This document shows positions 11,017 to 23,100 of a stretch of 64,000 nt of DNA, in pieces. The DNA comes from Siphonodentalium dalli (lineage: Eukaryota > Mollusca > Scaphopoda > Gadilida > Siphonodentaliidae). Both the position numbers and the translations under genes were made by a program. Position 1 is the stretch's first letter. The number at the start of each line of letters is the position of its first letter. Below the pieces are notes generated by a model, which saw nothing but the letters and a program-made list of their open reading frames with translations, did not search any database and was not told the origin of the DNA. The DNA lies in the NCBI GenBank assembly GCA_032622095.1, contig CP136065.1, positions 110,899,195 to 110,963,194 on the forward strand. Direction: 5' to 3'.

Positions 11017-11720
11017 TCTAATATATTTTGGAAGATCTGTGTGTCTGTGTGTGTGTCTGTCTGTAATCGATGGACTCGAAAACGGCCGAGCCGATTTCGA
11101 TGAAACTTGGTATGTGGGGGTATTTTCGGCCGTGGAGTGACATAGGCCTATTAATTTACCGGTGCGACGTGACCTTAACCTTGAAATCGGGTCATTTCAA
11201 GGTCAAACGCCCGAATATCACGGGATTTCGATGAAACTTGGTATGTGGGTGTACATTCGACCAGGGAGTGGCATAAACCTATTAATTTACCCGTGCGACG
11301 TGACCTTGTCCTTGAAATCTGGTCATTTCAAGGTCAAACGCCCGAATATCACGGGATTTCGATGAAACTTGGTATGTGGTGGTACTTTCGTATGGGGAGT
11401 CTCGTGACCTTGACCTTGAAATCGGGTCAATTCAAGGTCAAATCGCCAATTTTGATGGGATTTCGACGAAATTTTATACATAGGGTTACTTTTGTCCACT
11501 GAGTGTTTTGGACGGGTCAAATCGTGACCCCGACCTGACCTTGACCTTCAAAATGATCAATTCAATGTCAAATCGGGTAAAACCGGATGGATTTCGACGG
11601 GCACGTTTGTCGGGTACTTTTGTCCGGGCAGTGTTTTGGACTGTCAAATCGTGACCCCACTTGACCTTCAAAATGGACAATTCAAGGTCAAAGCCCGGAC
11701 GAAGTCGGGTCACCTTCTAG
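11017..11720 (+). mobile_element. Non-autonomous Helitron, family 2, copy E
   Basis: It begins TCTAATATATTTTGGAAG with no spacer after copy D and ends with the same hairpin and CTAG, followed by T. The body differs from D: it has tandem repeats of roughly 120 bases, each with GATTTCGATGAAACTTGGTA, a variable middle and TGACCTTGACCTTGAAATC. Copies D and E share termini but carry different centres. Confidence 0.85.
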
Positions 11721-11739
11721 TATATATATATAAAGGTAC

Positions 11740-12200
11740 GTGGCCCGGCCTAGTGGAATAAGTCACTTCTTTCTTTCACTGTCCTTCAAGTTGGTGAACA
11801 TTAAATGTGAGTCACCCCTCCGTGCTTGGCTTGGGGGCTGATTGAAATGCTACGCTGAGGAGTCACTTAAGCATACCGATGCTGGTAAATAAATTAAGAA
11901 ATTGCCATTAAATAAATAAACAAAGGTTAAACAAACATATTTCTTTCAAATAAGTGGTAAGTGTTTTATCCTGTTTTGAGCCTAATTGACAGTATAAGCT
12001 ATCTGCACAGTACAGAATTTTCTGTCCATTTTATATCCATAACTCCATGCACAGTGCTTTGAAGCCACTGACAATCCGAGCCAAAAACACTACCAAACAC
12101 AGAAACTTTGTAAAAAGTTACATATTATATAATGCGGATAATTAGTTGTCAGACATCTCTGTTAAACCGATTCGACGTTCGAAAGGTTTGAAATAAAAAC
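11740..12200. repeat. 0.4-kb interspersed repeat, copy 2
   Basis: Starts GTGGCCCGGCCTAGTGGAAT just after Helitron E and matches the 7831-8235 block through CAGACATCTCT. It has an added CTTTCTTTCACTGTCC near the start and a tail TTAAACCGATTCGACG that is also found in copy 3. Confidence 0.7.
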
Positions 12201-12627
12201 TTTCTTTCACTGTCCTTCAAATTGGTGAACATTAAATGTTTGTTTGACACCCATGTGTGCTTGCCTTGAGGGCTGATTTAAATGTAAGTCATGTAAGCAT
12301 ACAGATGTTGGTAAATAAATTAAGAAATTGCCATTAAATAAACAAACAAAGGTTAAACAAACATATTTCTTTCAAAATGGTGGTAAGTGTTTTCTCCTGT
12401 TTTGAGCCTAACTGGCAGTATAAGCTATCTGCACAGTACAGACGATACTCTCCATTGTAGATCCATAACTCCATGCACAATGCTTTGAAGCCACTGACAA
12501 TCCGAGCAAAAAACACTATCCAACACAAACAAGCTGTAAACATATATATGTTACATTATGCAGATAATTAGTTATCCGACATTTCTCTTAAACCGATTCG
12601 ACGTCCGAATGGTTTAAAATAAAAACC
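12201..12627. repeat. 0.4-kb interspersed repeat, copy 3
   Basis: Directly follows copy 2 in the same orientation, starting TTTCTTTCACTGTCC and ending after TTAAACCGATTCGACG. Small deletions are present, for example near 12285. Confidence 0.7.
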
Positions 12628-12911
12628 GCTTTAAAGAGAAACTAGTATACACGCCCAGTGCAACTCGGATCATGTAGCAGCCACAGGTATTAGGGACAAA
12701 AAAAAAATTTAATTTAATAAAAATCTCGGAAAGGTATCTATCTCATGTTTGATAGAGGTCAGCAATTTTCTCTACAAAAGCAACATTTTATTTTTTATTG
12801 ATCTGTAATTACAGCACTATGTGACCAAATAATAATAGTTTTCAAAAAAGTTTGGTTCGCCGTCGTACTTGAGATTAGTGAACATTGAAAAACATTTAAA
12901 GTTGATAAATC

Positions 12912-13584
12912 AAATTTATTTGGTTGGTACCCGAAACGTCCGTCCAATGAAAAATAAAAAAAATAAAACAATCCAACCCCTAAATCACCGAAATCTATAC
13001 TCTAATCATCAAACTAAATAGTCCTATTGTCAAACAGACGTTGTTTCACGAAGGACAGCTAATTTGGGTGTGGTACTCAACATACATCGAGTTTAATAAC
13101 GATTTTTGTCATTTTTTCCCCGTCAGTTTTACAGATTTCTTTTCGCGGGAGGCCATTTTTAAAGTGCGAAACAAACAGAAACGCTGCAGTAAATGACTCC
13201 AAAATAAAATTATTTTACATCGATAACAAAAATGTTTTATCTAATTCCTTATCTAGTGGGTATTATATATCCACCGTATGATTTTTGTCATTAAGAATGC
13301 CGGATATCAATTAAAAGGGAGATATTTAAATTAATTTAATAAAGTTCAAGTTAGTTTCGCTTTCAGTTTTGCAAAATCTGTAAAACTGACGAAAGGACAT
13401 AAATCGTTATTAAACTCGACGTGTGTTGAGTACCACCACCAAATTAGCTGTACTTCACGAAACAACGTCTGTTTGACAATAAGGCTATTTAGTTTGATGA
13501 TGATAGTACAGATTTCGGTGATTTAGGGGTTGGATTATTTGATTTTTCATTGGACGAACGTTTCGGTTATCAAAAGATAAATTT
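12912..13584. mobile_element. Fold-back element with TIRs of about 220 bp
   Basis: The left arm (from AAATTTATTTGG, then CCGAAACGTCCGTCCAATG) is matched in reverse complement by the right arm ending in CATTGGACGAACGTTTCGG and ATAAATTT. Inside, AACCCCTAAATCACCGAAAT, CAAACAGACGTTGTTTC and CAGTTTTACAGATTT all recur inverted. About 220 bases at the centre are not paired. No open frame of note and no clear target duplication were seen. The element sits just upstream of the PAN-like exons. Confidence 0.75.
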
Positions 13585-14096
13585 CATTGACAATTTCGAA
13601 TGATTTTCTATGCTCACTTGTTTAGAATACGACGGAAAGCTAAACTTTAACCCAAAATATGATTACTTGGGCAGATAATGCTAGAATTCCAGATCAATTT
13701 GATAAAAAAATTGCTTTTGTGAGGATGGTTTTTGACCTCCTATTTTCACTATCAGCCTTGATACTTACCTTTATATATTTGTATTAATGTTTTTTTGGCC
13801 AAATACCTGTGGTAGCAGCTAGCCGGGATGAAAACCTGGAACGTTACATGATTCTTTGTGACTTTCATGACGTCAGCCAATAGAATGTTCGCGTCATGTG
13901 CGTGCCACCACATCACGCCATAACGCGGTGATTGACAGCTAGTTTTGTGCATGTCAAACCGAGTTGTCACGGCTAACCGAGTTGTAACAGCGCGAACGAG
14001 TTGCCCCGGCAAACAGATTTGTCCGGCTCATGTAACAATCCCCCAAGATACGAAGTATTGAGCTAATTACGTAATCATTTTGCAACTGACTTGCAG
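13585..14096. other. Upstream of the PAN-like exons; no exon found
   Basis: This should be intron or 5' sequence of the gene whose exons begin at 14097. I could not find the first (signal-peptide) exon here or further upstream. Confidence 0.3.
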
Positions 14097-14222
14097 TAGC
14101 CCACAACCACACATCCAGCTCAACAGAAATAACGTCTGAAGGTGTCTTTGCGAATACGACCGACAGTCCAACAGAACACCAGGGCGGGGCAGGTGACAAG
14201 GAGCACAATACGACGTCGAGCA
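14097..14222 (+). CDS. Ser/Thr-rich exon of PAN-domain gene, repeat unit 1
   Basis: An internal exon of 126 bases (42 codons) bounded by acceptor CTTGCAG and donor GTAAGA. Both ends are in phase 1, so it can be duplicated or skipped without shifting the frame. The translation is hydrophilic, rich in Ser, Thr, Asn and Gly, with several N-x-S/T sites (NHTS, NTTD, NTTS), as in an extracellular linker or mucin-like stalk. It resembles the exon at 15115-15234. The upstream exon was not found. Confidence 0.6.
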
Positions 14223-14945
14223 GTAAGATACCATGTTTTGCTCATACACCGTTTGGTTCCCGATAACTCCCTTTTATTTCTAGCACCTATGATTTGTCTC
14301 GATCATGAGTCGGCCAATACGCTCACTGCTCCTTGTAACTCCGCGATATAACTCGTCCGCAGGATGTGCATTTGTGCATAGAAGAGTGCGCGTTGCGACC
14401 AAGTCAACTAAGGGTACAACAAAGCTACGTCTTCAAGCAAATGATTTCACTGAAAATCTAGAGATATAAATAACTGCTTTCAGTTTGTGTGACTTTCTTA
14501 AAGGCATAGTCTAGATAATTTCAGTTGACATTGATTTGCCAGAGGAACTTTCACATTGACATGTGTTGAATTCGGCTTTCAGCAATAGCACCATGTACGT
14601 TATAAATATAACGATGGTGGTCTGGATATAGAATTACCAATGGCAGCAAAGTTGAGTCGCGGAAAAAATATACATTGTTTTCATGCTTATCTATGGACTC
14701 TCTTAATATAATTAACGATGGTTCAAGGTAGTGAAAGTCACTCGACCCTACATATTTTGGCATATTTTATGCCAGTTGAAAATAACCAAATGTTTTATAC
14801 TTTAATAAGTGAACACCCTTAAATGAATAATGGGAATCAAGTAACTATCAAACAAGAGTATAATACAGCTCATTATCAAATGTTTAAAAAGCAAGACACG
14901 AACTGCGACAGTACAATCTAAAGAACTGCATACTTCATTTTGCAG

Positions 14946-15060
14946 GGAAAATATGGCCGTGAACTACCTTTATATATGGAGTTGATGGTGGACACGGCTC
15001 GGTGCTCAATCTTTGTGCATTCAGTCCAGTCATAAATGTGGCCGATCTTGGGCATAGTTT
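14946..15060 (+). pseudogene. Decayed duplicate of the PAN-like exon
   Basis: After the acceptor ATTTTGCAG, the sequence GGAGTTGATGGTGGACACGG and GCTCGGTGCTC matches the start of the intact PAN-like exon at 15831 (GGAGTTGACTGTGGACAAGG, GCTCGGTGCTC). Similarity then fades. The phase-1 reading frame hits a stop soon after the acceptor, so this copy cannot code for the domain. The preceding intron sequence is also similar to the intron before 15831, which supports a block duplication. Confidence 0.6.
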
Positions 15061-15114
15061 TGGGCAACAAGTTGAGCTAATTACATTGTTTCTATTTATT
15101 TTCATACCAAACAG

Positions 15115-15234
15115 GCAATTCAACAGAAGACACGCCTGATGGTGTCAGTGTGAACACTGGCACGACGGACATTCCGATAGCTGACGTGACCGGAGCTGGT
15201 GAAAAAAGAACGAATACGACGTACATGTATAGCG
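15115..15234 (+). CDS. Ser/Thr-rich exon of PAN-domain gene, repeat unit 2
   Basis: An exon of 120 bases (40 codons) between acceptor CCAAACAG and donor GTAAGA, phase 1 at both ends. It joins in frame to 14222 on the left and 15831 on the right. It contains NSTE and NTTY glycosylation-type sites and Gly/Thr-rich sequence, and is clearly related to the exon at 14097-14222 (shared ...AGxKxxNTT...). It probably forms the linker before the PAN-like domain of a secreted or surface protein. Confidence 0.65.
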
Positions 15235-15830
15235 GTAAGACACCACGTTTCTTCGTATATCATTACGTCCCCGATAACTTCATGTCATTTCCGGCACTTA
15301 TCTTTACCGCCGGTAACGTTGCGTACATTACCAGAGTGGAGGCTGAGCGTTGTGACCAAGTCGAGTAATATGGTTTAAGGTGGCGCAAATGATGGCTGTT
15401 ATTAGCATGGACAATCAGGGCAATTTGTTTTAAGAATGAAATCTTCAATCAACAAACTTCAAACAAATGAATTAACTGAAAGCTGAAGTATTTAACTATT
15501 GCAAGTTTTTATTATTGTCTGGGAGAGAAAAAAATAGTTCTCAAAGTTAGCACACTTCTTCCAAAGTGACACTTCCTTATTTGCTATAGAAAACTAGTTT
15601 CAAAATGAGTATTGCAGAACTAAAACTAACGACATCACAAGACAGAAGTAACTGATTTCAGTGGTTTTTTGTAATGTTCTTAAGAATGGATCGCCCTAAA
15701 CTGAATAATGGAAATACAGTATACAAAATAAAGTATAAAGTGAGTAGTTACTGATCAACGGATTAAGCGCAAGATACGAACTTGTGACAGTATAATCTAA
15801 TTACAAAGTGCTACACACATTATTTTACAG

Positions 15831-16051
15831 GGTCGGGAAATAACTATAGGGAGTTGACTGTGGACAAGGCTCGGTGCTCTATTATCACCAGTCTGAAGTC
15901 AAACAAAGAGACGGAATGCTCGGTGTTTTGCAGCATGCACCGGCAATGTCATATCTTCAGTGTCCAGGAAGGAAAGTGCATAATATTTGCTGAAGATGGA
16001 GTCACAACAGAATTGGATAATGACTTCGAGTACTTCATCAGGCTAAACTGA
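15831..16051 (+). CDS. Terminal exon encoding a PAN/apple-like domain
   Basis: Acceptor TTATTTTACAG leads into a phase-1 exon ending in TGA. It encodes about 73 residues with the cysteine spacing of a PAN/apple-type module: ARCS, then TECSVFCSMHRQCHIFSV, then GKCIIF, and it ends in FEYFIRLN. PAN modules bind proteins or sugars in extracellular proteins and commonly form terminal exons of multi-exon invertebrate genes. AATAAA follows 12 bases after the stop. The full gene name cannot be given because the 5' exons were not found. Confidence 0.7.
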
Positions 16052-16062
16052 CGTTTCGTTTA

Positions 16063-16068
16063 AATAAA
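16063..16068 (+). terminator. Polyadenylation signal of the PAN-like gene
   Basis: AATAAA lies 12 bases after the stop codon of the terminal exon. This is a very short 3' UTR but within the normal range. Confidence 0.6.
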
Positions 16069-17783
16069 CAAAAACTACCTGCAGTTCCTAGTCTATTTGC
16101 CCTTAAAAGGGAATATCAGCATCACTTTGTTGAAATCGGGCATTTTATTTCAATATATATAATGAATCTTGTCACAGCTGTCAATCAAAATATTATATAT
16201 CAGAGTTCTGTATGCACGGACTCCGTGTGAGTGTCCATTGCTCCATATGCGCTTAACTCAGTGAGTGTGAACAGATTCTCATTTCGAAATGGTCATCAGT
16301 CGATCAGAATGGCACATTGAGATGTACTCAAACTAGATCAAGCTTGAAAATCGGTCCCGATTTTCGCCCATGCCGGGGTTAGGACCGCGCCAACTTCCTC
16401 TATCCCAGACTGCGATGATCACTCAGCCGGTCATTTGCTGCCTTCAACAGTTCAACGGTAACACTAATTTAGATATCAGAATACTTTCAGTGATAGATGA
16501 TGGGCAGTTTTCAAACAATTATTTTGTTGTAAAATCATAATGTACTGAAATTTTGAGTTGTGCATTAATGTTGGGAACTTATTAATTATTATAGAAGTGG
16601 CTCTTCTTTTTTGTGACACTCATTCGGGCTTCCATATTTAAAAGCGAGAACTAGGTATGTCATTGTAGTGTGAACCAGCAGAAAAAACAGGCTGTGAAAT
16701 AAATATTGTATAATTATGTATTTGGGCAGGCGATTGCGTATAAAAGCGGCCACCCCTTGTGACTGGCTGTGTAATTATCCACTGCGCACAGTTCTTGGTT
16801 CACTGATGCAGTAACCATGCATGAGGTAGGATCATAAGGCCTCTCCTCGACATCAGACACTAAGTTTGACGAAGGTAAATACTCTCAATTCGTAGCTTAC
16901 TAATGCTGAAGGGGTCACTCTTTTGAAATGTCGTTTAAATGACTTTTAGTTTCCGTATCTGCCATGATTTCTGTTAGAGAATAATTGTTTATGTTCCAAT
17001 GATCATTAAAATTAACTGAAAACAAACTTCTAATGGGCGCCATAACTTCAGAAACACAGTTTAGGTAACGGTGTTAGTGCCGATCACAAACCCTGTGTAC
17101 CCTTCAGCACATTTTCAAACCCTGTGTACAATTCAGCACTTTTTTTTGGTGAGAGTGACCCCATCAGCCTTACTAATGCAGACGCCGTGCAATCATGGAA
17201 CTCAAATCACCCAAAAAACGTCCATTACACGCGAAATATTTCCGACCAAACTGGCCGCCATAGCACTGAAAAAGTTTGCCAAGCGATCTTCATACAATAA
17301 ACATTCATACTGAGTTCGTGCCTCCATAAATCTAGTACATATGATTTTTTTTTTCTATTATTTCATGTAATATGTGTTTCCGATGCATCTAGACCTCACA
17401 TCAAAGTATTTCAAGTTTTGTGGACCTATTTTGTCACCGGAACCGGCTAGGAATGTGACAAAAAACCTAGAATTACTAGGTATAATTTTAGTCTGAAAAC
17501 CGCCGCGGACCTTTTAGACTTTATAGTTCATCTTGAGAAATATAAATTTTCTTAGGAAGCACCGGTGGAACATGGAGATTAAATACCTGGATGCCGAGGG
17601 GTTCAAAAATAGACATCGAGGTATCAAATACCCATGTATATCCGAAATGACGATGTTGGACACACGGCAACAGGCTATGTCCAAGACCATACATAGTTCA
17701 GTCCCCTGATACGCAGGACTTACCGCTGCCAGCATCCACACATTTGTGAAGAAATCACTCATTTATTTATTTGAGACTTTTGT
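16069..17783. other. Mostly unassigned; possible promoter
   Basis: No coding exon is recognisable. A TATAAAA box at 16739-16745 stands about 70 bases before ATGCATGAG/GTAGGA (16817), which looks like a minimal start exon followed by a donor. No continuation exon was recognised, so this is only a hint. Confidence 0.2.
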
Positions 17784-17873
17784 TGGTTACAATTCATTCT
17801 GCATTATTCTGAGAAACTGAACTATCCATGTTCATTTGAAAATTGTCTGGATCAAGCCAGAATGAATTGTAAC
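17784..17873. mobile_element. Hairpin MITE, 90 bp
   Basis: Perfect 16-base inverted ends GTTACAATTCATTCTG and CAGAATGAATTGTAAC, extending imperfectly to TTTTGTYRGTTAC outward. There is no coding content, and no target duplication was resolved. Confidence 0.5.
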
Positions 17874-18829
17874 TGACAAAACACTTCAATTATTTTTTTT
17901 ATATTTAATTAAGAAAATACACATGCCGGCAGCGGTCATACATAGAGTTGAGAAGGGGACTGAACTCTGTTTTGTAGCTTGGGCTTCACACCAATAAGAA
18001 TTCAGTAGCCCACCTATTATGGATCGGACGTCCGATGACGCCAAACACGTTGTGGTAGAGCAAGGTCACGATTAGTGAAAACAGCCAGTTCAAAGGTCAT
18101 TTATACGATGGTTCAAGTGCTCCAGAATATTCATACATCCCAGATGTTCCGCGAATGTTCTCCTCAACCACGATGTCATCATATATCTCGTTACAACCGG
18201 ATGTGGGCACAAAACCTAATAACCCAAAACCTAAGGGCAACGCAAACAATCACAAACCCGAATGACGTTGTATAAGCTGTATTCTTAAATGTGTTAATAC
18301 AATGGACATAATTAAAAGAAGTTATAGCATTTTAAATCTTTGATGTAAGAGGGTTATTTTTGAACCCTTCAACGATAGTTTCCCCTAGATGAGCCAGACA
18401 ACCATAATTCAAGAATATTTAACAAAGTTCAAAACCATCTAACAAGGCACATTTAACACAATATCATGTATATTCAAATCAAATCCCGAAAAGCGGCGAG
18501 TCCACTAAAACGGGATTGATGTTAGTGGTTGAAGCAACTACTTTCGCCAGATCAGAATAGCTGCGGGGGAATAGATATTCAATAGAATTGCACATGGGAT
18601 ACGTGTCACATAATGGGGATTCTGTTTCCAGAAATATCATTGTAGACATGTATCTGATTGGACTGTCCCATCGAGGTTGTCGATACCGTGAACGGCTCCA
18701 TTTCCAGAATTCCCAGAGCACTTCCAGAAAACAGATCTTTCTTCAACGGAATATCCCATAGAGAAAACACCGCCATTTTGGGTTTCCAATGCGATTGTGT
18801 ATTATGTTTGATTTTCTTGTGTTAACAAT
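17874..18829 (-). other. Region downstream of transgelin, probably including its 3' UTR
   Basis: This lies downstream of the transgelin stop on the minus strand. An 80-codon minus-strand frame (18479-18721) has no recognisable motif. Minus-strand AATAAA occurs within ATTTATTTAT at 17761-17770, but that would imply a 3' UTR of about 1 kb, so the true end is unknown. Confidence 0.3.
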
Positions 18830-20026
<1,197 letters not shown>

Positions 20027-20231
20027 CTTCCTCCCTAGTGCGTGAATTCCATTGACGACCTGAGCCATGTTGGTCTTCTCAAACAAATCAACGGTCTGGA
20101 ACATATCGACCTTGTTACAGCCGTACGCTTCACACGCCGTCAAGAAGTTTCCTATGTTCTCCATCTGTTTAAAAGCCATCTTGCTTTCGTTTATCTTTCT
20201 GATCGAGCCTGGCTGAATTTGCTGCATGAGT
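20027..20231 (-). CDS. Transgelin, exon 4 (calponin-homology core)
   Basis: 205 bases between acceptor TTTTACAG and donor GTTTGT. It starts with the third base of a Lys codon shared with exon 3 and ends in phase 0. It encodes KLMQQIQPGSI, FKQMENIGNFLTACEAYG, then VDMFQTVDLFEKTNMAQVV and IHALGRK. These are the diagnostic stretches of a type-3 CH domain: a leucine-rich entry helix, the MENI(G/S)xFL helix, the FQTVDL(F/Y)E turn and the final ALGR helix. The domain takes part in actin and signalling-protein contacts in the cytoskeleton. Confidence 0.95.
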
Positions 20232-21757
20232 CTGTAAAATATGATGACAATTGAAATACCTTATCTTTACTTAATGGATTATCCCACCCAGTTTTACAAA
20301 TATATCGTTATGATGAAAAGTGTCCATTCCATCTAGAATCCAGGGACTCAGGTAGACAAATGACGAAAACATACTATTTTATAGCACACATATACATTAC
20401 ATGTGCAACTGTAAAAGAGCATTGTTTTCATCGTATATAAAATATATATCAGAACAAAATGGTATTTATTTGGACGGGTGCTCTGGAAATATGAGCAGAC
20501 GACATACCTTAGAACTGATAATACAAGTGTAGGAGGAGTCCTATTCTTTGTGTGGAATGTTCAGATAATATGTTCATCAATATCTATTTAGTGAACTTAT
20601 TATCTGAACAGTTCCTAATGGAACTATATATAGTCAGTGAGTACTTAGTAAAGAACTGGTTAATGTAGTGGGGCAGAAAAAGCAAAATGCATTTACGAGC
20701 GATCAAAAGATAGTATTGGAAAACTAAGATTGACATTGAAGTTAAAGTACCCGCTTGATTAATGGTACATTCCCACAATGGTGAATTTGTATCTCAATGT
20801 TTTATGCTTTTGAATATGAGCAACACATGGCGTATACATTCCATGTGCACCACCATCAACATCGAGAACAATAAAGTCTCTGCAATTCGACAGGCGACAG
20901 TACAAATGCCATGTGCAGGTATTTGTATAGTCTTCAAAAATATGTTAAGGATCAATAATGAATGACATAAGCATCAATCGAAGACACACACTTGTATGGG
21001 TAATTCCGAGATGTATCACTTAAAAATCTGCATTATGATAGTATAGAATATGCTATATTAACTCCAATATACACATAATAAACACATAACGCAGAATATA
21101 AACAAGTTGTGTTGTTGGATATCACGTGGGGGTAACTTAGCCATGGTTGACTTCCTGCTACCTCCCTTTACAAATTGAACAGGCATAATGATGAGTCGAC
21201 CATAAATCAGTAGATTCGCGTACCGGATGATCACTACATCTTATTTGTGGTTGAGACATAGGCATTAGAGTTGTGTATAATGGGGGGGGGGGGCTATACT
21301 CGACCCGCTGTTATTGGAATAGTGAATTGCAACTGAAGGCCTAGATTGTCGAGTAGGGTTGCCTGTGTGATGGAATAGTATTATTGAACGAACTGTATTA
21401 ATTAAAACTGTCCTGACAAAGTGTGCTAATGTGGCCTGTAATTAGACATGCCAATGTGTGCAGAATGTAATATGCATCGATCTAAATAACGCACGACTCT
21501 TCTTTAACACATTTAAAGATGTATCCATGGTTCCATACGTCCATTTAAAAAAGCAACAATAACATACAACATCTATTTTAACACAGTTTGTGATTCGGCA
21601 GATGCGTTTTAAATTGTGTAATTATATTAGGATATTGATATTATTCTTTACAATTACATCTCAGTGAAAACTATCTAACTGAAAATACATTTTGAGTTGG
21701 AAAGATATGTTCAACTATTGGGAAATTTAGAGTGACGTTGCTGCAACGCCGACTTAC
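20232..21757 (-). other. Transgelin intron 3
   Basis: Contains the short hairpin repeat at 20554-20615 and a run of G at about 21283. The rest is AT-rich with no recognised feature. Confidence 0.6.
20554..20615. repeat. Hairpin repeat with TGTTCAGATAATA arms
   Basis: GGAATGTTCAGATAATA at the left is matched inverted by TATTATCTGAACAGTTCC at the right. The same arms occur around a 6-base loop at 28409-28453, so this is a small hairpin element family with two copies within the transgelin gene. Confidence 0.6.
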
Positions 21758-21819
21758 TTGCATAACACGCTTCCATCTTTCAGACAGCGATGAAAGTGTT
21801 CTGCTCCTGACTCCGTCAT
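21758..21819 (-). CDS. Transgelin, exon 3
   Basis: 62 bases between acceptor AATTCTAG and donor GTAAGT, starting in phase 0 and ending after two bases of a codon. It encodes MTESGAEHFHRCLKDGSVLC. In transgelins the matching segment leads into LKDG(V/T)xLC, the conserved CH-domain entry, and this is well kept here. The first bases ATG are an internal Met codon, not a start. Confidence 0.93.
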
Positions 21820-21837
21820 CTAGAATTGAGAGGAATA

Positions 21838-22110
21838 TTTAAGAAATGACTTGCGGATGTATTGGGGGTCATTGGATGTTGACCGTAAGGATTAACACGA
21901 ACTTTGTTTAATTATTCTGTCGGTCAAAACCAATTACCACAATCGATTTGCATGTCATTTCTTATAATCATATGGAAACACATTTTAATAAAACATTAAT
22001 ATTTTGAACAACTTTTCAAAACTACCACAACAATTGTAAGTAACATATATTGTTCAAACGAGCGCGTGCATACGGTCGACTTGAAGTGGAGGGTGCGTGA
22101 TTGTAAGAAT
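21838..22110. repeat. Partial copy of the 26576-27176 TIR element
   Basis: Starts TTTAAGAAATGACTTGCGG and continues with matches to the element at 26576-27176: CACGAACT, then TTCTTATAATCATAT, ACATTTTAATA, TTTTCAAAACTACC and CAATTGTAAGTAACA in the same order. It lies about 20 bases upstream (minus strand) of exon 3, inside intron 2. The right end is missing or diverged. Confidence 0.6.
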
Positions 22111-22329
22111 GTACCCAATTGCACATGTGACATATTATCTTATTACATACACATAATAATATCGGAATTATTCTCTACCCGGGTTAAAACAAAGCTTCTC
22201 GAGAACAACATAGTCTATGGAAACAACATCTCATTTCACATGCATTGCAATCTCGTAAACATAGATAATTTCTATTCAAGAGGGTATATGTTTATAGTGC
22301 CATCATCTGGCATATTTTCAAGTGTAATG

Positions 22330-22660
22330 GGGGATTTAGGGACGTGGCGACAATGGGGTTTAGGGGAATGGCTGACCCCCACATTTGACCAATATTTTTC
22401 AACAGTTGGACATTTCAAGTCTGACAGGATATTATTTGGAAAAATAACACCACAAATATGTCAATATTGTTGTTCTTGTTTGATTATCAAACCAGTAATT
22501 GGTGGGGAAATATATGTTTAGCCAAGCAGCATATATACAAATTGTGTTCAGGGATGGTCATCGGTTGGACATGTTCTAACATCAGGGGGTGTGCCCCGTC
22601 TTTTTTTAAATGGTGTATCTCTTCCCAGAAAGTTTTATATAGTTTCCAGGGTAGAACATA
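22330..22660. repeat. Diverged copy of the hAT-like repeat
   Basis: GGGACGTGGCGACAATGGGG at the left resembles the left end of the element at 39890-40899. TTTTTCAACAGTTGGACATTTCA and later blocks also match. No clean right end or target duplication. Confidence 0.45.
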
Positions 22661-22904
22661 TTTAATTTGAATCGAGGACACACGTCCAGGAAAGTATCTA
22701 TCAATTAATATAAGTTTTATTTAGAATTTCTTATCACATTCGCTATATTTTAACCATTTACCCAACAAACCGGCCAAAAACGCCCAAATAAAGCTTCAAC
22801 AGCATAAAATATCTTCGGTCTGTCTCAATAACACCATGCAAATATGGATATCATTGGAACCGGTTCATTGACCACATTGTGATGGTTACAGTTATGCCAT
22901 GTGC

Positions 22905-23100
22905 CTATGCATTCTCTTATATATGCGAGTCGACCATAATAAAATAAATCTTTTTTTAACACTTTTTACCATGTTTTCTTATTATATTTTCTACATTCTT
23001 TGACAATTTGATCATTTTTAATATGTGTTAAGCCGATGCATTCTCTTATATATGCGAGGCGACCTATGGTCGACTCGCATATATAAGAGAATGCATTGGC
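22905..23100. repeat. Repeated palindromic unit ATGCATTCTCTTATATATGC
   Basis: The motif ATGCATTCTCTTATATATGC, followed by GAGTCGACC or a close variant, occurs at 22908 and 23036 and inverted at 23066-23095. Positions 23032-23100 form an almost perfect palindrome (GCCGATGCA to TGCATTGGC). A related block occurs near 42455-42485. The function is unknown. Confidence 0.6.

Noticed and set aside
17514-17762. 82-codon minus-strand frame
   Set aside because: No recognisable domain. It lies in AT-rich sequence beside a MITE.
18479-18721. 80-codon minus-strand frame below transgelin
   Set aside because: It lies downstream of the transgelin stop, has no motif and no splice support. Most likely 3' UTR or intergenic.
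22066-22521. 151-codon plus-strand frame
   Set aside because: It lies in a transgelin intron on the other strand and spans two repeat segments.
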